In this document: piece by piece, positions 24,329 to 35,971 of the stretch
Numbering within the stretch: the stretch's first letter is position 1
How the letters are laid out: each line of letters starts with the position of its first letter
Source: Boesenbergia rotunda
Lineage: Eukaryota > Streptophyta > Magnoliopsida > Zingiberales > Zingiberaceae
Assembly (NCBI GenBank): GCA_024364735.1
Contig: JAGFNQ010004735.1
Coordinates: 502,919-566,918 of the forward strand
DNA length: 64,000 nucleotides
Direction of reading: 5' to 3'
Translations under genes and position numbers: made by a program
Notes under the pieces: model-generated
Database searches by the model: none
Seen by the model: only the letters and a program-made list of their open reading frames with translations
Told to the model about the DNA's origin: nothing

Positions 24329-25151
24329 CTTAGGAGCACAAGAAGTCTAGTGGAAGACTCAGCGAGCGAGAAAGATGACACAGGAAGGAAGCCGACGGGC
24401 TTGGTGCATCCGATGGATGAGAAGCTGCGAATGAGTACGCCGACAGAAGAAAAGGAAGTGCGTGATATCCGAGGGACAAGAAGCCTGGGAGGAAACCCGT
24501 TCGAGGAGAAGGTCAAAGTTGGGTTTGCATGAGCTCAACTCCGGATAACCGGATTATCACCCAAGCAAATTAGAGCAGAAAAGATTAACCAAGAAGTTGA
24601 TCTTGAAGACTTGAGTGCCTCAAGTCTATTTAAGCGCTCCTCAGGTGATAATCTTAAAGTTGTGCATAATCACAATTTTGGCGCCTCAATTTGGATAAGA
24701 TGTCCTCAGTTGGATCTGAGTCGCCCTAAATAAACAATAGTCATTAGGCTACCATTGCTGCGTGGATAAACCTTTATCCATTGGAGGCACCTTGGGTCAC
24801 ATTTGAGGCACCCTAAATGCCACATTAGCAAATGGTCACTTTGACTGTTAGGCTATAAATAGCTCTTACAGCTAGGATTAAAACTCAACAACTGCAATCT
24901 ATTCTTCCTACTATTTTATAAGTTTTCCAATGTCTGTAAGAGGCTTTTTCACCTTCAATGAAGGAGAATCTTTATTGCGCTTTCCATTGCCTTGGAGTAA
25001 TTCCTTATCTCTTACTGTTTTCTTTTAGTTATTTATATTTAAATTAATTGCTTAATTTAACTGTTTGTCCTTGCTAAGCAAAAAACAAGAGATTCTATAA
25101 CTGTGATTGTAGGACATTCACCCCCTCTAGCTGGCCTTACCTAGACCTACA
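24329..25151 (+). mobile_element. Truncated LTR, family of 4366-5286
   Basis: Starts inside the LTR at CTTAGGAGCACAAGAAGTC, which corresponds to about 4453 in the solo LTR, so its first 85-90 bp are missing. It shares GACACAGGAAGG, GATGAGAAGC, a TATA-like TAGGCTATAAATAGC near 24849-24863, and an end with ATTCACCCCCTCTAGC. It ends near CTAGACCTACA. The exact junction at 24328 suggests a recombination or deletion between two LTRs. Confidence 0.65.
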
Positions 25152-25429
25152 TACTTTACTCAACAGGACTTTCATTACCTATCTTCACTCACTAGAGTCT
25201 AGCTTCACTCAATATGACTTTCCCTTGATAGTCATCTTGTCAACTTGACCAAACTAGACTTCTCTTTTTCAAATATCAAGTCTTGTTTGGATTGACCCTT
25301 AGTCAACCTAACCCGACATTGATATATTAGAGGTTGATTTCTATTGTATGGTGCTTCCTATACCAATACATGGTTACCCAATTGAACCACTGCAGGTATT
25401 CCTTCAAGGGCTCCTTGGTCTTCTGCTTG
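25152..25429 (-). pseudogene. Gag fragment of a Gypsy element
   Basis: On the minus strand, around 25336-25425, the frame reads KEPLKEYLQWFNWVTM, which resembles the gag core of Tat/Athila or related Gypsy elements (family wording EPLxEYLQRFN). It is about 30 residues long with no flanking domains. It lies directly left of a reverse LTR edge at 25430, though no primer site was found between them. The rest of the stretch is unassigned. Confidence 0.45.
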
Positions 25430-26139
25430 TGTCACGCCTCGAGGATATACTTGTCCGCTAAACCGAGTGTTACCCCTAGTGAAAATATAATAAATAATTG
25501 GTACCAAACCAATTAAAGTCAACACAAACATTGATTCAATATAAAACTCCAAAATATCTAAATGCATGTAATGATGTATGCATGTATATGTGAATATAAT
25601 AAAACTAAACAAGATAAAGATCATTACTATATTACTAAAACTCACAGAGTTGATATGAAATGCAAATCAATTGAATCAAAATAACAGAAAAACAACACAC
25701 AATAACTCGAAAATTGAGCGAGACTAACAAGCACTAATCTCTGAGTGACACTAGGGTAGTAGACACAACATATATATCCTTTACCTACTAATCTGGAAGA
25801 TAAAGACAAGCAAGGGGTAGTGAGTACAAATGACTCAATGGGTAAATAGCAACATAGAGTATGAATAATATAGTGTAAGAAGCTCAAAGAAAGCAGTCAT
25901 AGGTAATAATTTACTTACTACAAACTAAGAGCGCCAAAATAATCAACTACTAACAAAAACATAAACAACTATATAACCAAATAGATATAACCAATATAAT
26001 GGGAGTACATATAGTATATCCAAAAACCTGCACGAACAAATTAATACATAACCAACATATAACAAGAATATAACAAACATATAAAAAAATATATAACCAA
26101 TCTTGATTACGCACAACAACATGCTACCACGAATGGTCT
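25430..26139 (-). mobile_element. Gypsy-like LTR in reverse, copy A4 (left part)
   Basis: Starts TGTCACGCCTCGAGGATATAC, family edge with a C/T change. It is interrupted after GAATGGTCT by the gag-only element at 26140-32148 and resumes at 32154. Joining the two sides across the GGTCT duplication gives the family phrase found at 16801-16830. Confidence 0.7.
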
Positions 26140-27327
26140 TGTTGAGGCAATCTATGGTCCGGAGTGACCATGTGTTTTGAGGTTTGGGCAAAGGGTTTAA
26201 ATTAGATTTTCCCTTATGATCTAATATGTGTATTTGAGTGTGCAGGATGTGCAGGTTACACATATTGACTTAGCTGGATGGCTTCGGTACGGTGAAGGGT
26301 GGCATGGAGACAAGCTGGAGGCTTGTGTGCACCCGAGGGACCTTGGTATAGCAAGGATGATGAGCCGAGGGGTGCGGACTTCGAGGCATGCGTGAAGGAT
26401 GGCATGGAGAAAAGCTGGAGGCTTGTGTGCATCCGAGGGATGGGAGCCGAAGACGAAAAGGACGCGAAGGCAACAGTCAAGGCTGCTGGTGAAGAGTCTG
26501 CTAAGTCATGAAGGGACGAGAACCGAGGGAGGAGGACTCAAAGGGCAAGCCGGGAAGTGGACTTCAAAGGGCACATGCGAAGGGTGGCCTGGAGGCAAGC
26601 CAAGGGGTGGCTTGTGTGCGCATCCGAGGGACGATAGCCGGTGGAAGAAGACTTCAAGGGGTAAGCCAAGGGAGTGTACCTGAAGGCGCACGTGGAAGAG
26701 GGTCTTCGGAGTGAGTAGGAGTGTGTTTGTAAGTTGGGCAGTCAACTGGGAATATAACAGTCGACTGCCAGCAAGCACAGAAACTCACAGAAAGTTTCTG
26801 ACCCTGGACCAGTCGACTGCCCTAGGAGCAGTTGACTGGTATGTGGCTGGTAAGTGGCTGAAAATTCGAATGTTGGGGTTGCAACGGTCGATTTTCAGCA
26901 CGACCAGTCGACTACCCTGGGAGCAGTCGACTGATAGGGTACTTTCCAGCTTTGAGCTATATTTAAAGAGACTTGGGTTTGGCTGGAAATCCTTGATGAA
27001 ACGAGCTTGGTTAAGGCTTGTTAGTAGTCTTTAGAGCTCAGAGGTGTACTCAAGGTTGTGGCGAGGTTTCTCCACCCACAAGGAGTTACGCGAGCTAGCT
27101 GGAGGGCATCCGGGGATTGATCCGCCGAAGGATCGAGGTATCGTCCACCTCACGGACTGTCGTGGAGTAGGAGTCTTCATCTCTGAGCCACGTAAATAGG
27201 TTTGTTAGCATTGTTTGTCATTTCAATTTAGTTTTTATTATATTTCAGCTTGCGCACTAACAACGTAGGTAGAAAACGAACCGAGAATTGCTATTCACCC
27301 CCTCTAGCAAGGCGTGTCGATCTAACA
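26140..27327 (+). repeat. 5' LTR of the gag-only element
   Basis: 1,188 bp. Contains four or more palindromes of the form CAGTCGACTG (some with one change) at about 26740-26935, just upstream of a weak TATA-like TATATTTAAAGAG at about 26953. The end TTCACCCCCTCTAGC...AACA is typical of Copia LTRs in this window. Confidence 0.92.
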
Positions 27328-27329
27328 AG

Positions 27330-27341
27330 TGGTATCAGAGC
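27330..27341 (+). other. Primer-binding site (initiator-Met tRNA)
   Basis: TGGTATCAGAGC, two bases after the 5' LTR end. It is complementary to the 3' end of plant initiator methionine tRNA and primes first-strand synthesis. Confidence 0.92.
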
Positions 27342-27397
27342 GAAGGACCACTCTTATTGGACTAACCGCCGAGGGAGCAAAGAAAGCTAGAGGAAAA

Positions 27398-29062
27398 ATG
27401 ATGGAGGACAAATTGGGGGATGACATCTACACTCCACCTCCCTACGACCATGAAGATTTCGGATATTGGAGGACAAGGATAGAGACATGGTTCAGAATGG
27501 AGTGGGACCTTAGGATTGCGATTGAAGAGCCATTCAAAATTTCAAAGGATAAGAACGTGAAGAGGCATAAGCCTAGATATTGGAATCAAGACCAACAAAA
27601 TCAATCAAAGGCAAATGAAAAGGTAATTGCAATTTTACTTAATATTTTGCCTAACAATGTAATTAGTGGTGTAGGAAAATATCAAAATGCACATGAGTTA
27701 TGGAACAAGTTGGTAGCATTTCATGATAGCTCTACACTAGCTCAAATAATTGAAGAGCCCAAAGAGATAAGTCACACGGTTCAAAAAGATAAAGAGAAAT
27801 AAGAATTGTTCATTTCATCAAGTGAAGTGGAAGAATTAAGTGAAAAATCATCAACTTCATCAAGAGAAGAAGAGGAAGTATCAATATCAAGAATTGAGGA
27901 GGAGGAGAGACTCTCATCCATGCAAGAGCAAGAAGAAGCTCTAACCTCCACCAAAGCAAAGACTAGGGATCATATCATATGCTTTGGATGCAATGAAAAG
28001 GAATACTACAAGGACAAGTGTCCAAATGGTAAGAAAAAGGAGGTAAATCCTACACTCATTTCAATTTCGCTTAAATTTAACATGGGTTGTCGGAATGGAG
28101 AAGTTCAAGAAAAGAAAAAGAAAAGTTGATGCTTCACATGTGGAGAGCTAGGACATTATCACAAAAAATGCCCAAGAAAAGGAGAGCTAAAGAAAATGGA
28201 GCAATTAAGAAGATGGGAGAAGGAGGAAAGAAAGAAAAGAAGCTCACATCAAGGAGGAACTACAAGGGTGAGGGAGATAATCCCTAACTTTAAATTAAAA
28301 TGCAATTCAAATTTAAGTTCCTCCATGCATGCTAAAATTAATGAAAAATGCTTGATTGTGCATAATTTTAGATTTAAATATCATGATAGGAATAGGATTA
28401 ACAAGGTAGATCAAAACCCTAGAAAGGTCATGCATCATGAAAAATCCAAGACATTAGGACCTAAAGATCAAGGCATTAATCCCATGAAGGGGAGACATAT
28501 ACCTAGGAAAGTGGGTAGGTCTAGGAATGTCCAAGGTGGGCATGTGGATTCTAGGGTTAAAAGTCTAGAAAAGGAAAATCAAGCCTTGAGGGCAAGACTT
28601 AATAAATTGGAAAAGACCCTAGAAAGATTCACGATTGGATCTAAGAGTTTAGATATGGTGTTGGGTAGTTTAAAATCCAACTATGATAGATCAGGGTTGG
28701 GATACCGGTCTAAAGTCTTCAATGCAAATGGAAAGAAGTATGCTAGGGAAGCATATAATTATGGCAAGAAGGAGAAGTCCAAAAATGGCAAGGGGGTGTC
28801 ATTCAAAGGGAAAGAAAATGACTTAACCAAAGACAAGGTGTCTAAGGTTAAGAGGGTTCATTTTGTAGGCCAAGAATCACCGGGGCTCACCAGTGTGGTC
28901 TATTGTGGATTGAGTCACCTAGGGAGGTGGCTAAGGCTAAGAGCTCAAGGGGGAGCTCTAAGAGCCTTTGTGATCTATGATAAGTGGATCTCAAGAGATG
29001 ACTCTTTTAGGAAGTTTAGGTGGACTAGGAAATGTGCCAAAGGGTTTGAAAGACTAAGATGA
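27398..29062 (+). pseudogene. Copia-type gag with two zinc knuckles, two in-frame stops
   Basis: Nucleocapsid-like protein. The start is the ATG of MMEDKLGDD, chosen over upstream non-ATG codons. A UBN2-type gag domain covers the first 110 residues (FGYWRTRIETWF, NAHELWNKLVAFHD). Then come an acidic linker, a first knuckle with His replaced by Tyr (C-x2-C-x4-Y-x4-C), a canonical second knuckle (CFTCGELGHYHKKC), and a coiled coil (SLEKENQALRARLNKLEKT). About 554 codons lie in one frame, broken by TAA (27800-27802) and TGA (28127-28129). In a working copy it would coat the element RNA in the cytoplasm. This copy could only give truncated products unless stops are read through. Confidence 0.82.
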
Positions 29063-30940
29063 GTCTTAATCCTAGGAAATTGGCACATTAAAAAGGGTTT
29101 ACATTGAAAAAAAAAATGAAAATAGGACTATATTTGATAAAAATTAAGGTTTAATAGGTAGATGCCTTATAACTCAGTGCTAGGAATGTATTATGGTCAG
29201 GTATGAGAAGATATATCAAGGAGAGACCAAAATTAGGACTTTTGGGATAAGTTTAAATGATACAATTTAGGGGGTTGAGTTTCGTGTCAATCTTGGGATC
29301 TGGAGTAGATTTGTTTGAAAACATATTTTTTCCAAGTAGACATAGGTTCCACAAATCTCTCCACTAAATTTCATATTTTTTAGAGATTTGTGGAATTAGT
29401 TAGACATTTCTGAAATTAAATTAAAAATCTGTAATTCAGGTATCAGTCGACTGGTAAAGAACCAGTCGACTGATCCAGGGCCAATTTAAGAACTGGGAAC
29501 CTTCTGTTTGTTTTGCCAATCGATTGCCCCAGGGGCAGTCGACTGATCCATAAGGTTTAGACAGAAAAGGTATATTGACTGATAGGATATGGCCTTAAAA
29601 TTAAAATCCTTGTTTATGCTTCTTGAATAAAGGTTTGCCTCATGATTTAATAGTGATGGTATGAAATGAGGCTATGGTGATATCATGGAATTCAAGGAAG
29701 ATTGATAAGTGAATTTTTATCTAGGATTGAGAGACAAGAAGAAGAGGGGTTTATCATAGTAAGAATACATAGAAAAAGGGAATTTGAGGACAATTCTATG
29801 TGTCAAATTATAATGGTGAGCCTTGGCAAACACATGGAATTATAGATAGATTTCAAAGTTGATACACAATGGCCATGTCTAAGGAAATTAGAGGTTGTAC
29901 CAAAAGTCAAGCACATTTGATATTTTTCATGGAATCATATTTTTCTAGGATAGGGTATATCCTAACAAATGTGCTTGCAAACTTTTAGATTTTTCCAGGT
30001 TTTGTTGAGTTCTTTTTGGCACTAGGGGTAAGGTTGCTTGGGGCAATCCTTTGATGGTGTCAAAGGGGGAAGAACTTGTAATGTTAAGTTGGGTAGAACT
30101 TAACTTGGTGTTATGATATTAAGTTGGGTAGAATTTAACCTTGGTAAATTGAAGGCATAGGTCAAGGGGGAGGTTGCCTCTTGTTTGCCTTAATTTTCAT
30201 AGGAAGTTTTGGGTTTTGTGTCAAACTTGGGAATGGTGATAGATACATTGTTGAATGTATTTTTCCCAAGTAGGTATGGATACCACAAACCTCTCCACAA
30301 AATTTGAGAATTTTTTGGGGATTTATGGAATTTCTGGGGCATTTCTGAATTTGGCCAGAAAAGCTGAAATTCTGAGTTTTCAGAATATCAGGGCAGTCGA
30401 CTGGTCAGGGCTGGATTGGGTATCCAGCAACTGATTGGTGTCCAAATGATGTAAAACAATTGTATGGGGGTTAGTACACTATGTTTAGGATCATTGGGGG
30501 TTAAAAGATCCAATAATTGGGATATTGTTGGATTCTTTTTGATGTTAGGCAAAGAGGGAGAAGTGTTGGGTTTAAATGGGAAACCAAGCACGTCTTTGTA
30601 AGAACCCCTAGTTTTAGGGGGAGCTTAGGTAAAGATGGAGCACGGTTGCTCCATTCTTGGCGTAAGGGGAACCTTGGAGGGGTTCTTAAAAAGCCTTTGT
30701 AAGTCCAATGTAGGGAGAGCTTTGGAAAAGCTTTAAAAAGCTCATTTTGGTGAAAATTCCTAACTTGGGAAGGTTAGGTGTGGGATGTCTTGGGATAGGA
30801 TCCATGATTGCATTGCATATACATTGGTGGTGTAAGTCCACGGTAGAGTCTTGGCAATGTAAGTCCAAATAATTGTTTAGCATTATTTTTGCTATTTGCT
30901 GCTATTTGTTTTCCCTAACTTAAACGTATTGTCAAACATC
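29063..30940 (+). other. Non-coding interior of the gag-only element
   Basis: No polymerase domain in any frame. Contains further CAGTCGACTG-type palindromes near 29450, 29535 and 30395, and two related blocks each with a GAGATTTGTGGAATT-like phrase (29280-29420 and 30180-30360), suggesting internal duplication. It probably serves as packaging or spacer RNA. Confidence 0.7.
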
Positions 30941-30953
30941 AAAAAGGGGGAGA
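30941..30953 (+). other. Polypurine tract
   Basis: AAAAAGGGGGAGA directly before the 3' LTR start TGTTGAGG. Primes plus-strand DNA synthesis. Confidence 0.88.
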
Positions 30954-30954
30954 T

Positions 30955-32148
30955 TGTTGAGGCAATCTATGGTCCGGAGTGACCATGTGTTTTGATATTT
31001 GGGCAAAGAGTTTAAGTTAGGTTTTTCCTTATGATCTAATATGTGTATTTGAGTGTGCAGGATGTGCAGGTTAACACATATTGACTTAGCTGAACGGCTT
31101 CAGTACGGTGAAGGGTGGCATGGAGACAAGCTGGAAGCTTGTGTGCACCCGAGGGACCTTGGTATAGCAGGGATAATGAGTCGAGGGGTGCGGACTTCGA
31201 GGCATGTGTGAAAGATGGCATGGAGACAAGCTGAAGGCTTGTGTGCATCCGAAGGACGGGAGCCGAAGATGAAAAGGGCGCGAAGGCAACAGTCAAGGCT
31301 GCTAGTGAAGAGTCAGCCAAGTCATGCAGGGACGAGAGCCGAGGGAGGAGGACTCTAAGGGCAAGCCAGGAAGTGTACTTTAAAGGGCACACGTGAAGGG
31401 TGGCATAGAGGCAAGCCAAGGGACGGCTTGTGTGCGCATCTGAGGGACGATAGCCGGTGGTAGGAGACTTCAAGCGGCAAGCCAAGAGAGTGTACCTAAA
31501 GGCACACGTGGAAGAGGGTCTTCTGAGTGAGTAGGAGTGTGTTTGTAAGTTGGGCAGTCGACTGGGAATATAACAGTCGACTGCCAGCAAGCACAGAAAG
31601 TCAGAAACTCACAGAAGGATTCTGACCCTGGACCAGTCGACTGCCCTGGGAGCAGTCGACTGGTAGGTGGCTAGTAAGTGGCTGAAAATTCAAACGTTGG
31701 GGTTGCAACGGTCGATTTTCAGTGGGACCAGTCGACTGCACTGGGAGCAGTCGACTGGTAGGGTACTTTCCAGCTTTGAGCTCTATTTAAAGGCTCAGGT
31801 TTGGCTGGAAATCCCTGATGAAACAAGCTTGGTTAAGGCTTGTTAGTAGTCTTTAGAGCTCAGAGGTGTACTCAAGGTTGTGGCAAGGTTTCTCCACCCA
31901 CAAGGAGCTACGCGAGCTAGCCGGAGGGCATCCGGGGAGTGATCCGCCGAAGGATCGAGGGATCGTCCACCTCACGGACTGTCGTGGAGTAGGAGTCATC
32001 TCTGAACCACGTAAATAGGTTTGTTAGCGTTGTTTGTTGTTTTAGTTTAGTTTTTATTGTATTTCTGCTTGCGCACTAACAACGTAGGTAGAAAATGAAC
32101 CGAGAAGTGCTATTCACCCCCCCTCTAGCAAGGCGTGTCGATCTAACA
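30955..32148 (+). repeat. 3' LTR of the gag-only element
   Basis: 1,194 bp. Same landmarks as the 5' copy, with scattered substitutions and small indels. Its CAGTCGACTG palindromes are better preserved than those in the 5' LTR. Confidence 0.92.
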
Positions 32149-32153
32149 GGTCT

Positions 32154-32639
32154 CATGGGCAGTCATGGTATATAAATAGTCACTGTCTGCAGGAGCAACC
32201 CTCTACCATGGATGGCTCTCGTGCGTGGATTGGATGAAGTAGCTATCTGGCTCCTCATCTACTAACTGCAGGAGAAACATTCTATCGCGGATGGGTCCCG
32301 TGGGCAGTCAGAGTATATAGACATCTATATGGCCACGGACCGCGAGAGAAACACTCTACCATGGACACATGTTGGACAATTGAGATGTATACACATACAA
32401 ATTCCTAATAACAAAGTTAGCAGTAACAATCCATCGAAAGATAATGCTCTACAAGCCACATTATAGTCTAACTTCACTAACATATATGCATGAGCCTAAT
32501 TAATAAACAAGAGTCTAGTAGGATACTCGATATCCTATACTACGGTATTGTCTTACAATATATAGGCACGAGCCTAAATAACAAAACAAGAGTCTAGTAG
32601 AATACTTGATATCCTACACTATAGTATTGTCTTACTAAT
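32154..32639 (-). mobile_element. Gypsy-like LTR copy A4, middle part
   Basis: Continues the reverse LTR after the GGTCT duplication. Contains tandem family phrases around ATTGTCTTACTAAN and GTCTAGTAGGATAC. It is cut at 32639 by a second insertion. Confidence 0.68.
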
Positions 32640-34068
32640 TGATGTTATGTCCATAAGTGCACGGAATATTGTCAAGTAGTAAAAAGATATCGTATCCACA
32701 AGAACTAAGGTTGGCAACCACTAGAGAGTTCGCAAGTGCGAGCTAGCTAAAAGAATCGAAAAGGGAGTGAAGATCATACAGAAACTTGCTTAAGAGGGAG
32801 ATAGAGAGAGAGAGAGTAGAGAAGCGAAAAGAGGACATCTAGACTCTTGAGGAGGAAAGTCTATGTAAGGGGAATGTCCTAAGGCATAGGTTTCCATGTG
32901 ATGGTCTTTGATGTTTCATGGGTTGATAATGCCTTGGTATCTATGGTTTGGGATCATAGGTAGTCACGGAGAGCTCCCTGGACATATAACCTTGAGCATC
33001 TTACCCTAAATGGGCATTGATCTCCATAACCATTCAATCAACACATCAATAAGCATAAACTCATAACAAATAAGAGTAAAACATTCATTGAAGCATTAAA
33101 TCAAACAAGATATGTTCTAAACCATGTCATCAATCCAAGGGCATTACATAAACCATGGAGTTGACATGAAATACACATCACATCTACTTCCTAGCTCTAG
33201 AACATGTGGAGATCTACTCACAAGACATGAAAAGAAACATAAAGACTCAAAAATGAAAAACTTTTCATGCAACTCTAGAGAAAGAGAGGGAGAAGCTGAT
33301 CCGATCTTGATGCCGAGTCTTCGAATCCAATCCAAGTCTTGGCGGAGATGGGGGAGCGTCAGAGATGTCGTGGAGTTGTTGGAGATGGCCGAAATGATGG
33401 GAGAGAGCCTAGAGATGGTTCTCCACAAAGGGGAAACTTCTTCCCCAAGAAAAGGAGAGAAGATCCCCTTTTATACTCTAATCTGCGGCCCCCAACATGG
33501 CCCCGTGGTACGGGTCATGTGGGGTGGCACGGCCCAGCCGTGCCACACATGGTTAGGACTGCATGGACAAGGCATGACCGTGCTGGGTGGCATGGTCTGG
33601 CCGTGCCACTCTCGATGAGGGGAGCACTGCATGAGCCTAGCCGTGCCTAGTAGGCACGTCTAGGTCTTTATTTGGACACACGGTCGGGGCATAGCTGTGC
33701 GTGGGTGGCATGGTCAGGTCTGAAATGTGAGGCACGAGCCGTGTCATAGGGTACGACCCTACTCCAATGACATGTATAGTTGTGCCAAGGGGCATGGCTC
33801 AACCATGGAAGCTGCAGAGGTCGAGTCTTTGGGACTATGACCGGTCTTGTTCATCTTCTTGCTCCCCTTCACTCCTCTTTCTTGTCCATTTTTGTTCCAA
33901 AATGCTCCCTGCAAGTGAAAATAGTAGAAAAGTAGACCTCCAAATTAGAAAAAAAAAATATGCTGATAAAAACTAGGAAAGGGGCATAACAACATAAATG
34001 TGAATCGATAAAAGCAAGTGAATGAACGTGAAAACAAAGATAAAAAAGTATCAAATCTATGCTCATCA
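32640..34068 (-). mobile_element. Solo LTR, 1,429 bp
   Basis: Plus-strand ends TGATGTTATGTCC and CTATGCTCATCA. Flanks are CTAAT (32635-32639) and CTAAC (34069-34073), a target duplication with one change. On its own strand a TATA box lies at about 33468-33485, with GC-rich inverted repeats upstream of it (for example GTGGCACGGC and its complement separated by CCA, about 33523-33545). No internal genes. Open frames at 33124-33650 are incidental. Confidence 0.82.
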
Positions 34069-34073
34069 CTAAC

Positions 34074-34204
34074 ATATAGGAACGAGCTTAAATAATAAAC
34101 ATGAGTTTGGTGGGATACTCAATATCCTATAGTACAGTATCACCAACATAAAAGCACAAGTATAAACAATGGATAACATGGATAGATGAGACTAAATAGA
34201 TATC
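34074..34204 (-). mobile_element. Gypsy-like LTR copy A4, right part
   Basis: Continues ACATATAGGAACGAGC and the family phrase CACCAACATAAAAGCACAAG found at 52130. Ends at about 34200 against a different repeat. Confidence 0.55.
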
Positions 34205-34485
34205 AACTGGAATAATCCAGGCGCCTAAATGGTCAACATCAGAAGTGGACCATTCTTTCCTCTGCTCACTTTGGGTGATGCTCCGGTCATCTAGAGTTGT
34301 GCTCACCTGAACCCAACTTCGACTTTCTTCTCGAGCAGGCTTCCTCTCTAGCTTCTCATTCCTCAGACGTCGCGCGTATCCTTCTTGCTCCATCGGTGTA
34401 TTCTTCAATATCTTCTCTTCCCTCGGATACATCAAGCCCATCAATTCACTTCTTATTCTATCCTTCTCATTCGCTGTGTCTTTCA
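34205..34485 (-). mobile_element. Truncated LTR fragment, family of 4366-5286
   Basis: Reverse copy of the part seen at 24329-24530 (AAGCTAGAGAGGAAGCC, ACACCGATGGAGCAAG, CGAATGAGAAGGATAG on the minus strand). The rest of the LTR is missing. It abuts the gag-only element starting at 34486. Confidence 0.55.
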
Positions 34486-35236
34486 TATAGGATCGAGTAG
34501 AGCAATAGAGGGGGCATAACACTCTTGAAAAATTTTTGATTAATAAAGTGAGTAAGCAGCTAAATAAAATGAACACAAAAAAATACAACGCTAACATGTT
34601 TTATTTTTACTTAGTTCGGAGTCTGTAACGACTCCTACTCCAAGGCTCATGATCATTAACCATTTACTTTGGGCAATCATGACAACAAAGGATTAAGAGA
34701 GTTGGTGTGTTATCGTCGGAGCCGCTTTTTGACGTTGTCGAAAGACCTTTTGCATAGCACATAGGAGTGATGATTGATCAAAAATTGTTACTGAGCCTCT
34801 GGTCGAACACCCCTTATAAAGGGTCTCTCGAGCCATATAGCCATCCCCGATGTCCCCATAACTACGACTTAGCTGTTGACCAATGGTGGCTTGGTCCAAG
34901 TCTTATCCACACTCGGGCGCTTGTATACACTTGGGTGCTTGTGTTGGTGAGGTGTATCGTCCACTTAGCGTGTGCCAGCTCAACCAAGCCTTGGCTAAGT
35001 CGAAGGCATCTCGAGTTCCTATATTGACCTGAGTGCCTACGACTCCGGGCACTTATGTTCATATGGGCGCGTGATCCGGACTTTTCTAGCCTTTAACTTG
35101 TGCACCCACAAAGTTAGTACAAGCAAAATAAATGATATACAAATGAATGCTTTTGACAACTCAGGCTGTCCAATCCTGGCTTTTAGGTTTCAACCGAAGA
35201 CTGACGTCTACTATTCCCTCTTTCGGGGAACACGTC

Positions 35237-35971
35237 TGATAAGCACCTTGGAATGGATCGCCTTGAAATTCAGATGTAGGGAAGGATATTGACGCCACAC
35301 TCAAGAAAGATGAGAGGGTGAGTGATAAGTCATGGGGGTTTCGATCGCCACAAGTTGCCTTGATAAGATCACGATTAGTTCTTTGCCTAAGAACCAAAGG
35401 AAGCTCTCACAATAGAGAAAACTCTGATTTCATTCAAACTTAACATCCTTGGTCATACAAGAGTTCTCCTATATATAGACTTAGTGGAGGTTGAAACATT
35501 AACCTCTACCACACTTCCCACTAAGCACTAATTATGCACCATTATCATGCATGCATGCATGCATGATGTTTATTTCCCACAATTCCCTAATACTAGCTTA
35601 GGAACTCCCAAAAGCATTAAAAACCCACCAAAAGACATCAAAAATAACTTCAGAAAATTCCCCCAAAAATACCCACGAAAATTGGACACTTGTAGCCCTT
35701 GAATGCATCTTGGATCATGTGGTTTTGGGCCTTCAAGTTTTGTCTTCATGTGGGCTCAATTTCACTTTCAATTTGAAGGAATGTGATCCATTTAGTTGTT
35801 GCCTCCATTGTGCATTGATCCTTCTTCTCCTTGAGCTCCATTATTAAGCCTTCCAAAGCTTGCTTCATTCTCTTAGTCTTGGATCTTGTCATGGGTCCTC
35901 CAATTCCTTTCAATGCCTCTTCCTCTATGGCTTTATCTTGTAAGCTTGTATCCCCTCCTTGGTCCACATCA
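35237..35971 (-). repeat. 3' LTR of the CRM element
   Basis: 735 bp. Carries the last ~74 codons of the polyprotein and a (ATGC)n palindromic run at about 35545-35566. Identical by eye to the 5' LTR. Confidence 0.95.

Larger units (their letters stand above)
26140..32148 (+). mobile_element. Complete gag-only LTR retrotransposon (TR-GAG type)
   Basis: Two LTRs (26140-27327, 1,188 bp; 30955-32148, 1,194 bp) begin TGTTGAGG and end ATCTAACA. GGTCT at 26135-26139 and 32149-32153 is a perfect 5-bp target duplication. A primer site for initiator-Met tRNA (TGGTATCAGAGC) is at 27330-27341, and a purine tract (AAAAAGGGGGAGA) at 30941-30953. The 3.6 kb interior has a gag only; protease, integrase, reverse transcriptase and RNase H are absent. 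This layout matches elements described as TR-GAG, which rely on enzymes from an autonomous partner. The LTRs differ at scattered positions, so it is not very recent. Confidence 0.93.

Noticed and set aside
26256..26778. Several overlapping 67-94 residue proteins
   Set aside because: They appear again at 31036-31590 because both lie in LTR copies; overlapping frames on both strands show they are not coding.
33124..33650. 164-residue and 103-residue proteins
   Set aside because: They lie within a solo LTR on the strand opposite to its transcription and show no domain; GC-rich repeats keep the frames open.
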